This document shows, piece after piece, positions 56,152 through 64,000 of a stretch of 64,000 bases of DNA. A program made the position numbers and the translations under genes. Location of the stretch: the NCBI RefSeq assembly GCF_023078275.1, contig NC_062977.1, positions 8,701,118 to 8,765,117 on the forward strand, read 5' to 3'. Origin of the DNA: Leguminivora glycinivorella. Lineage: Eukaryota > Arthropoda > Insecta > Lepidoptera > Tortricidae. A model generated the notes under the pieces. That model saw only the letters and a list, made by a program, of their open reading frames with translations, ran no database searches and was not told where the DNA came from. The first letter of the stretch is position 1, and every line of letters begins with the position of its first letter.

Positions 56152-56716
56152 TCAATCAATCAATCAATCAATCAAATATTTTATTTCTTAGAATGTGGTA
56201 CATTGTAGGTTAGAGGGGGCGTTATTCTCTCTGGTCTAGTTCCAAGATCTTCCACCTTTTGAGTCTTGTGTTGTTACTGTTTTCATTTAGTAGGTCTCTA
56301 GCAAGTTCATTTTCATGGATTGTAAGTCTTTCCTTGTATTTCCTTGAGAAGCTATTTACTTCCTCTTTAATGGTTGGTATATGAAGGTAATCATGTATTT
56401 CTTTATTTCGGGCAAACCAGGGTGCACAAGATATTGTTCTGAGAATAATATTCTGGAATCTTTGGAGGATCTCGAGGTTAGAGTTGCTGGCTGATCCCCA
56501 GAGCTGAATACCGTACGTCCATATAGGTTTTATGATACATTTGTAAACCAGAAGTTTGTTGCTAAGTGTCAGAGGAGACTGTCTTCCAATTAGCCATAGT
56601 AACCGTTTATATTGTATGTTAGCTTCATTCTTCTTTGCTTTGATGTAGGTTGGTAATACATTTTTGATCAGCACATCCTGCCACATACGGCATAGAAATA
56701 ATAATGCATGCATGTC
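56152..56716 (-). pseudogene. 5'-truncated Jockey-like LINE
   Basis: A 163-codon open minus frame carries the C-terminus of a non-LTR reverse transcriptase: KRLLWLIGRQSPLTLSNKLL, YKCIIKPIWTYGIQLWGSAS and APWFARNKEIHDYL, with the Y-x-x-I-x-P-x-W-x-Y-G-x-Q-x-W-G block typical of the Jockey clade. After the stop at 56222 a short 3' region ends AATAAAATATTTGATTGATT with a (TTGA)n tail on the minus strand. The catalytic palm is missing. The frame is unbroken, so the insertion is fairly recent. The Met start is not meaningful. Confidence 0.85.
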
Positions 56717-57399
56717 ATAAAATCAAGTCACTTGCTTATACATATAAAGATTATTCTTTAAATATCATAATTATTAATTTTAAATAAAGTGTAATTATAT
56801 TCAGGTTTCATAAAAAAAAAATACATTTATAATTAGTTCATATTCATATTCGAAGATACAAGTTTTTTTAAAAGTAGTGACGATATGTATCTTATTAAGT
56901 ATGTATTTTTTTTTCATTAAAGTCTAATAATTTTGTACAAATCATGTATGTAACTAATTGGTTTGGTCAAAGTCCGTGGCATGAAAAATCGAAGTGATAG
57001 TGTTATCACAATCACTCATAAAAACAATTTCAAAGTATAATACGGTAATTGAAGTATTGGTAGTTCGTTATTTATTTTATTTACTAACATAGTAGATAGG
57101 GTCTTACGAGTAATGTATCTATGTGACCCGCCTGAAAATATATGACACTTTTTGAACATTTTACGGCGCCAATAAAATGTTTTACTAAAAACACAATCCT
57201 AAAAAATAGATAAATTAGAGGCTATATGATGATTGTTTGCTAAATTTCTCATCCATTGTTAAGCTTATAGGTGGCAAGTACCTACTACCTAAGTAATAGG
57301 CCTTTTGTAGGTTTAGAACTTTGTAGCTATCAATACATTTTTACACATGTAACAAAGGAACTTTAAAGATTTTCACATTTTCAGCAGATGAAAGTTGAG
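56717..57399. other. AT-rich non-coding sequence
   Basis: No frame or repeat recognised. Confidence 0.4.
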
Positions 57400-57975
57400 G
57401 TGTGAAAGTTCTTACAACATTGAAGTGAGGAGCCGACAGGTCTGTTGGTACGGTTCCTGTCATTCAACTCTCGCCAGCGATACCCTCGGGTCGCTGGAGC
57501 GATAGCAAGCCGCGTAGCCACTTTTACAGTTGTTGACGCTCCGTAGCTGTCTCTCTCTGTCGCTATGTATTGGTGCGATAGAGGAGTTTGCGTGTTGTTT
57601 GACAAGGAGTGTGGAGGATAGTGTTGTTGGCTACGGCCCCAGGGTGGCGGGAGGCTCTCGGAACTGGTCGCACGCGCGGGGCAGAGTCGCGCCGGCCGCC
57701 AGTCGCAGCGGCCATGGTCTGGCACTCAGTGCACCGGCCGCCTCGCCGCCGCAAGCCTGTGTGGCCCTCTGTGCGACCCATCCCGCTGACCTCACGTATC
57801 CCTACGCCCGCACGAACACTTTAAAAAAATCGCAAGTTTCTCGCCACCGGACTGTCACGTGACGCGTCTGTTTACATTCTATGTGATATTTTTCTGACTT
57901 AACTTACTTCAATAGTGTCCGCGAGTGAAGTTAATATACTGAACGGTACTGGAAAACCACGACCTGAATTTAAAG
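57400..57975 (+). promoter_or_regulatory. CpG-rich block: candidate promoter and first exon of a gene to the right
   Basis: About 430 bp (57425-57860) are strikingly GC and CpG rich (CGCACGCGCGGGGCAGAGTC, CCGGCCGCCTCGCCGCCGCA) in an otherwise AT-rich region. The text after it stays unique and ends GAATTTAAAG|GTACAG, a good splice donor at 57976. Frames of up to 114 codons overlap on both strands, as expected in GC-rich DNA, and none looks like a protein family. No downstream exon is seen in the remaining 6 kb, so the first intron would be long. Confidence 0.4.
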
Positions 57976-59958
57976 GTACAGTCATTTTTCATTATCTTCC
58001 AGTTAAGTTTATTTGTGTTTATGCACGCTTTTAATTGGGCACTTAGCGTCGCCTATTGAAGCGAGGAAAAGTTTATGAAAAAATGTTTATTTTAATTAGT
58101 TGAAGGGTACGCATGTTTAGAAAGTTAGTTGACTTAAGAAATAGTTACATTTACACATGTCAATGAACATAATGTTCATGGCTAGTGCCTAGTCCTTATA
58201 CGTATATATTTGGATGGTACAGGATAAATAAAAGTAGATAATATTATTTTGTACCTGGCACGTGCTTGTATAATATCTCGTAATGTTGTGAGTAGTTGTT
58301 TATTATTTCCTTGCTGTTATGAAACGAATCAAGTTGTATTTAGCCACAAGTCCTACGGTACTCATCCCAATTGACCTCCCTTAAGCTAGAAGATTGAAAG
58401 CATTACTAGGTAGTAGAACTATTTAGGTACATAATTACATCGTTGATGTACAGTCGCCATCAGAAATATCGGAGCGACCAAGATGCTCATATTTATCTAC
58501 ACATATACCTACAATGCGCTGAAGTGCGTGTCTAGTTATTTTTGAGCACTTCAGGCGCTCTAAATTATCTGATACAGTACCTAGTATTTTAAGGAAAGCG
58601 TAGGTCACCGCATGTGCGCGAGGATAACTGTTGTTTAGTTTACCATGTACTCTTTAACTGCATTCGCGGGATTCCTAAGCAAGTACGTAGGTATACGTAT
58701 GTTATAATAATACCGTAGGCCTACTTAATGTGACTTTAAATGAAGTGTATCATGTTGTATTTATATATTAAAATAATAATAAAAATATAATAAAATTCAT
58801 CATATTAGAACTTATTTATTTTATTGTGAATCTTCATGCATTTTATAATAAGTGGGTATAATAACCACTAAGTGCAACAAAAAATATCACGTACGATATT
58901 AAAGCTTATAAATAAAACTTTTTTTTATCCGTTCTAAGAATATTATTTTATTATGCATACTATGATAAATTTTAAGTAATCCATCAAATAACACCAAGAA
59001 ATCGATTATCTTGACAAAAAAAAAAAATCTTACTAATTCACTAATAAATAGGTAACTATCTATTTATGCCGTTTTCTAACGTAACAAAAGTAATTTTTGC
59101 GTATTTTTTCTGATGCAATTATAAAAATATCAACCAAAAAACCAAGGGTTCCAACTAATACATAATTGTAATTAATTAAGTTGTCACAAAGCATATTGAC
59201 GAAAATCAATTAGGTCCGAAGTATACGTCAAATCAGTTTATAATGCATACAGTTATTTTAAAGCTTCAAAAAGTGAATGTTTGCCGAATAAAGTAAACAT
59301 TTTTCCATCTAAAAAATACCTAACAGTGGTTGCTTCATCGCACCGGACAGTACTTAATCAAACACACTCAGTGCGTAACAGTAATAAAAACTACGGACTG
59401 CGTTGCGGTAATGGGGGATACGCGTTCATTTAATAGCCGTGTTTAAGAGTTGTAACCATATTCTGGTTATTGCAAGTACGCAACAGATTTTTTTCTATAC
59501 CAATTAGTACCTAGATAGTAACAAACTCCTATACATACTCAAATACCTATACAACCTGTTTTTATTGAATTCCATTTTACCAATTCCTAATGTTATTTGT
59601 TTTAACATGTGGCGTCAATCAGTTGACACTAACTTGAATGTTATTCTTAAGGGTCTCTCACACTAATAAATTCATTTATTATGTATGAAAATTTAATTTA
59701 ATATTTTTTTTTCGTATGAAAATGATAAAAAAAAATTTTTTCCGAATTTAGCTAAAAGTGATATACAGGATGGTTCCTGATAATGAAACTAGCTACGTGT
59801 CGAATTTAACGGAAAACAAAAAAAACACAGTGTATTGAGGCGGGTAGTCCGCCGGGCTTAGAAGTATGGACCTCTGAAGTGTCTGGCAGACAATACGAGT
59901 AGTACCTATATTTAAAATGTGACAATAATTGAATACATTATTTTACGATTTATAGCGT
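57976..59958. other. Non-coding, possibly intron
   Basis: AT-rich with no frame and few recognisable repeats compared with the rest of the window. Would be intron if the block at 57400-57975 is a first exon. Confidence 0.35.
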
Positions 59959-60138
59959 ACTAGCATTTGCCCGCGTCTTCGCTCGCGTTAGAAAGAGACA
60001 AAAAGTAGCCTATGTCACTCTCCATCCCTTCAACTATCTCCACTTAAAAAATCACGTCAATTCGTCGCCCCGTTTTGCCGTGAAAGACGGACAAACAAAC
60101 AGACACACACACTTTCCCATTTATAATATTAGTATGGA
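59959..60138 (-). mobile_element. Non-autonomous Helitron, well preserved
   Basis: Minus strand TCCATACTAATATTATAAAT to GGGCAAATGCTAG, followed by T. GACGCGGGC is the hairpin region. Closest to the family consensus among the copies here. Confidence 0.85.
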
Positions 60139-60570
60139 TTTTGCATGTTTTATATTTCTTATATTTTCTACAAATTATTTACCAACACTGTAATTAAATA
60201 ATATTAGACAAAATAGGTCATAAGTTTATAATTAAATAGGTACTTAATTAATATTTTTTTACAACACTTATTAAAAAAGCATACATGAACACGTCAATAG
60301 AAACAATATTATTTCAAATTCGTTTTCATAATACTATTTATGAATATTACAGTTTTTATGAAAAAAATATCACTGACAACTGAAACTATAGAAAATGCCT
60401 CTGGCATTTTTTCAACGAAAGCGTAGCACAGCCGTAGCACCATCGTAGCAATTATTGTTGTAATTGCAATTTAGGATAATGTTATTAGATCATTATCATT
60501 ACAAGATAGGTACAAAACATTTTTTATGCAGTCTCCTAGTTCAGCAGTAGAATTGTAAACAATAACTTTA

Positions 60571-60707
60571 GTCTACATGTATCCACTGAACACGCCTACC
60601 ATGTATGACCGGTGGACACTCTATTTAATAATGCAAACATTGTAAATTGTAAAACATGAAAATATGGATCAGTCCCCCAGTCGAGATTTGCCTCGCTGTA
60701 CCTTATA
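60571..60707. mobile_element. Truncated copy of the TAAGGTACAGCGGG MITE
   Basis: TACATGTATCCACTGAACAC to CGAGATTTGCCTCGCTGTAC matches the right two-thirds of 42404-42603. Confidence 0.7.
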
Positions 60708-60975
60708 ATATTTGCAGCTTCTATAATATATGTAGTAGTGTAGGTTCTTACAACTAGATTGGACCAAATTGTACCACATAATCAATGTTTCACCACATGT
60801 GGTTATCGTTTTGTCAATAGTACAAACGCGTATGGTTTAAACTTGTCACGACTAGACCCGTGACGTAAACGTGTGTTTCACGGTTTTCAGCGAAATGGCT
60901 ATGAGTCAGCCCTTCGTTTACTCACCATTATTTTTTATTATTTCTGTAATAGCCATTATGTTTTTTATATACCAC

Positions 60976-61100
60976 GTCGGTGGCAAACAGGTATACGGTC
61001 CGCCTGATGGAGAGCGGTCACCGTAACCTATGGACGCATCCAAGTCAAGGGGTGTCACATGCGCGTTGCTGATCCATTAGAAACTTGTACACTCCTTTTT
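60976..61100 (+). repeat. Lepidopteran dispersed repeat
   Basis: TACCACGTCGGTGGCAAACA to GGGGTGTCACATGCGCGTTG. Same family as 15540-15645 (opposite strand). Confidence 0.6.
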
Positions 61101-61274
61101 TGATCATGGTCATATGTATACATCCGGGTTTTAGGTGCGGGAATGAATTCGTGTATTTATAACTCTGTTCATAGGAACTTGAATTACTGAAGTATAAATT
61201 AAACTACTTATATGTAACTGGCTCCTAGAAATGGGAAAGTAATGTCTGTCTTTTACAGTTTTCACTATTTTTAA

Positions 61275-61331
61275 CATCCGAGTCGGGGCCCCGACGCAAA
61301 AACGACGGGGTGTTATAAGTTTGACGTGTCC

Positions 61332-61365
<34 letters not shown>

Positions 61366-61560
61366 GTGTGAGACTGTCTGTGGCATCCTAGCTCCCGAAC
61401 GGATGAACCGATTTTGATTTCGTTTGTTTTTGTTTGAAAGCTGAGTTAGTCGGGGATGTACTTAGCAATGTTTTTTGAAAATCGGTCCATTATGTCGGGG
61501 GTTTTTTTTACATTTTAATTTTGTGGTTAGGTTAGGTTATTGGGCTAGTGTAAATAATTC
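61275..61560 (+). repeat. Dispersed repeat with (TGTC)n
   Basis: GGGTGTTATAAGTTTGACGTG-type start, (GTCT)n at 61330-61368, then AGCTCCCGAACGGATGAACC and GAAAATCGGTCCA. Recognised as a repeat common in Lepidoptera. Non-coding. Confidence 0.6.
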
Positions 61561-61621
61561 CCGCTGCCAAAACTCCGATGTACGAACATGATTTAAAAGC
61601 GATTTTGATTAACCCGTTTAA

Positions 61622-61850
61622 TTATAAGTAGATAGATAGATAGATAGAATACTCTTTATTGGCACACCTCAGCAAGAGATACAGAAAAAAGATACAGCGG
61701 AGACAAAACAAATGATTATAAATAGAGGCAGACAACAAGCGGTCTTATCGCTAAAGAGCGATCTCTACCAGACAACCTTTGGGTAGCGGAAATAAAAAAC
61801 ATAATCAGAAAGAGTAGGTGCTTCGAAATGAAAAATCATACTTATTCTAA
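61622..61850 (-). mobile_element. LINE 3' end with (CTAT)n tail
   Basis: Minus strand GGTAGAGATCGCTCTTTAGC, CTTGCTGAGGTGTGCCAATA with AATAAAGAGTATTC, then CTATCTATCTATCTA. 3' untranslated part only. Confidence 0.6.
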
Positions 61851-62402
61851 TTTCCAACACACAAATTGAATAAACATACACATATAAGAGAATATAAATA
61901 GACTTACATTAACATACTTAAATAGTAATATACAGCAAGACAGATATATAGTAACAAACCAACAATATACAGCAATCATACCAACCACAGAGTAGTTGTA
62001 TTTCTTACCTTTTATGCAAACGAGATTCACAAATTCTTTAAGGCAAGGTATAAACTAGAGGGGGGAGACAGAAAGTGGAGACATTTCCCACGAAGCCAGG
62101 CCAGTGACTCCAGCCAGACCTAACTAGAGACTAATTAGAGACCTATACCGTGTTAAAAGTTACATGGTTCACTAGATTCACTAGCCACACCAACATACCC
62201 TTTATTGAAACCATATAAAGTCTAGCACACACTTGGGTCTTAAGACTTATGGCTACGGTACCGTCGCATGCGCAGTTATTGCCGGAGAAGCTTATATTTA
62301 CGGCCCTTTTGTTTAACCCTTAATAATAATTGACTGATTAAGACTTACACAATTTTTACACATTATTAATAAAACTAAGTAGCCAAAGTGCGGTAGCCAC
62401 TA
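61851..62402. other. Non-coding
   Basis: No convincing frame. Possibly continues the LINE 3' region leftwards on the minus strand. Confidence 0.35.
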
Positions 62403-62992
62403 ATCATCATCATTGTCCTTCCGTTATCCCGGCATTTGCCACGGCTCATGGGAGCTGGGGTCCTAAGATTTGGCGTAGGCACTAGTTTTACGAAAGCGAC
62501 TGCCATCTGACCTTGCGCTGGTGGCCTAGCGGTAAGAGCGTGCGACTTTCGATCCGGAGGTCGCGGGTTCGAACCCCGGCTCGTACCAATGAGTTTTTCG
62601 GAACTTATGTGCGAAATGTCATTTGATATTTGGCAGTCGCTTTTCGGTGAAGGAAAACATCGTGAGGAAACCGGACTAATCCAAATAAGGCCTAGTTACC
62701 CTCCGGGTTGGAAGGTCAGATGGCAGTCGCTTTCGTAAAAACTAGTGCCTACGCCAAATCTTGGGATTAGTTGTCAAAGCGGACCCCAGGCTCCCATGAG
62801 CCGTGGCAAATGCCAGGATAACGCAAGGAGGATGATGACTGCCATCTGACCTTCCAACCCAAAGGGTGACTAGGCCTTGTTTGAATTAGTCCGGTTTCCT
62901 TATGATGTTTTTGTTTCACCGAAAAGCGACTGGCAGATATCAAATGATATTTCGCACATAAGTTCCGAAAAACTCATTGGTACGAGCCGGGC
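62403..62992 (-). mobile_element. Older SINE copy (minus), split by a younger one
   Basis: The tail half is 62403-62514 and the head-side half 62837-62992, both complementary to the younger copy inside. The halves rejoin at GACTGCCATCTGACCTT. Confidence 0.85.
62515..62836 (+). mobile_element. Complete tRNA-derived SINE with 17-bp target duplication
   Basis: The tRNA-like head (A-box GTGGCCTAGCGGTAAGAGCG, B-box GGTTCGAACCC, ending CTCGTACCA) is followed by a body with CGGTGAAGGAAAACATCGTG and a tail ending AAGGAGGATGAT. GACTGCCATCTGACCTT flanks it on both sides (62498-62514, 62837-62853). It could fold as a tRNA but is part of the SINE. Confidence 0.9.
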
Positions 62993-63289
62993 ATGCCCGG
63001 ATGCCGGATTTTACCCAAAAATCGGACATCACTTGCACTTTTAATCAACCAAAGGATAGCTTATTCTACCACAAATGCATGACTAAACTCCCGCGTGGAT
63101 ATCATACATAGTTTTTGATTAAAATGATTTCGAAAATTTAATCGCGTGAAATCGCGTAAGTTTATTTCAGAATAAACGGAATACGTCACGACAACTACGT
63201 ACTATGATCTTACAAAGAAACAGATTACGAAATCGTGTCATTGGATGTGTCAGTAAACTAAATACTAAATTGAATTGAACAGTAAGGTG

Positions 63290-63720
63290 ACGGACCCAAT
63301 CATGGACAGTTTAAGAAAAAAATTCGCCTGTTTTTGATATTTCACTGATAAATGTAAAAATTCTACCGCCAAGCGTGTTAAATGTTGAATGTCCCATCCT
63401 TCTTCTACATTTCAAGCGTATTGCAGAATAGATACTCCTATTGGTTTCTTCATAGTTAACAAATTAAAACTAGGTGTTTTTTCTCCAATTATGGACGGCA
63501 GTTCTCCAGTAATGGATCCCCCATTATGGACAGTGAAATAAGTTTAAAATTTTACTTTTAAAGCCAACTGATACGCAATGAGTAAATTTTATACACCATA
63601 AATACAATTAGTTTGGGTTATTTTAACATAGGATTGTTTCTTGTAAATTTTGGTTTTGTAAATTGTTCCTTGTCCATCATAGGAGGTAGGCAGTTTTTCG
63701 GGTCCAGTAATGGACACTCG
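63290..63720. repeat. Cluster of ATGGAC-type motifs
   Basis: CCAATCATGGACAG, CCAATTATGGACGGCAG, CCAGTAATGGATCC, CCCATTATGGACAG, TTGTCCATCAT and CCAGTAATGGACAC occur within about 430 bp on both strands. Subterminal motif clusters like this are seen in hAT-type transposons, so this may be the edge of one. Confidence 0.5.
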
Positions 63721-64000
63721 TAAAATAACGTCATTTCTTTATATCTTTGGAGCAACAAACTAGTATGTTTTATACCTTATCTCATGCTTAATGCAGTAAG
63801 TAAAACGCATTCAAGATTACACCGTGCGTTATTTTTTTATTATTTTATACATGAACTCATCTCTCTTAGCAACATTACTAAGAATTCGTCTTGATATTTT
63901 TTTCAGTAAACTGGTGAATTTTATCTTGTCTCCAAATCCTTCAGAAATAACCGAATTAATTGAAACTTTAAAATTAAACAGCTCTACAACTCTAGTTTAT
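63721..64000. other. Non-coding to window end
   Basis: Probably continues the element of the preceding motif cluster. The final bases (TTATCTTGTCTCCAAATCCT) may enter a coding part beyond the window, which cannot be judged. Confidence 0.3.

Noticed and set aside
57381..57862. Overlapping frames of 60-114 codons on both strands
   Set aside because: Expected by chance in GC-rich DNA. The block is better read as promoter or untranslated exon.
62516..62588. Possible functional tRNA gene
   Set aside because: A tRNA-like fold is plausible, but it is the head of a complete SINE with its own target duplication.

Overview
This window looks like an accessory, transposon-rich stretch of an insect nuclear genome, almost certainly a moth or butterfly. 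I infer Lepidoptera from repeat families I recognise: short non-autonomous Helitrons ending in CTAG, tRNA-derived SINEs with A and B boxes, and LINE tails ending in short microsatellites. The sequence is AT-rich, and only one ordinary host protein-coding gene is evident.

Layout. Bases 945-7384 form an old Tc1/mariner-type transposon bounded by 20-bp terminal inverted repeats. Its transposase is broken, with the N-terminal part at 1136-1500 and the C-terminal part at 6942-7250, separated by about 5.4 kb of nested repeats. Bases 7567-10829 (minus) hold the catalytic subunit of DNA polymerase delta in one long exon, with a frameshift just before its C-terminal zinc/iron-sulfur module. From 11 to 20 kb there are foldback elements, MITEs, SINE heads and a Helitron. 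Bases 20786-21887 (minus) hold a Tc1-like transposase that is open throughout, has one short intron and complete DDE residues with a 36-residue last spacing. From 24 to 44 kb there are more repeats, including a 355-bp tandem array, retroelement C-terminal fragments and several nested insertions.

The most interesting object is at 45051-55928. Two about 3.07-kb direct repeats, TG...CA bounded and nearly identical, flank 4.75 kb and are themselves flanked by a 4-bp AATT duplication inside a foldback MITE. A primer-binding-site-like sequence, a purine tract and a TATA box all point to a minus-strand LTR retrotransposon. The interior shows no gag-pol. Instead it carries, on the opposite strand, a set of exon-like blocks (50217-52674) with splice signals whose phases agree across every junction and which end in a stop and a poly(A) signal. 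I read this as a non-autonomous LTR element that captured part of a host gene in antisense, which would explain why the introns survived reverse transcription. I do not recognise the captured protein.

Right of it lie a 5'-truncated Jockey-like LINE (56152-56716), a CpG-rich block ending in a splice donor (about 57400-57975) that could be the first exon of a gene running off to the right, another Helitron, and a SINE inserted into an older inverted copy of the same family with a 17-bp target duplication (62403-62992). The genes do not form a pathway. DNA polymerase delta is housekeeping, and the rest is mobile DNA and its remains. No CRISPR arrays, rRNA genes or convincing functional tRNA genes were seen.
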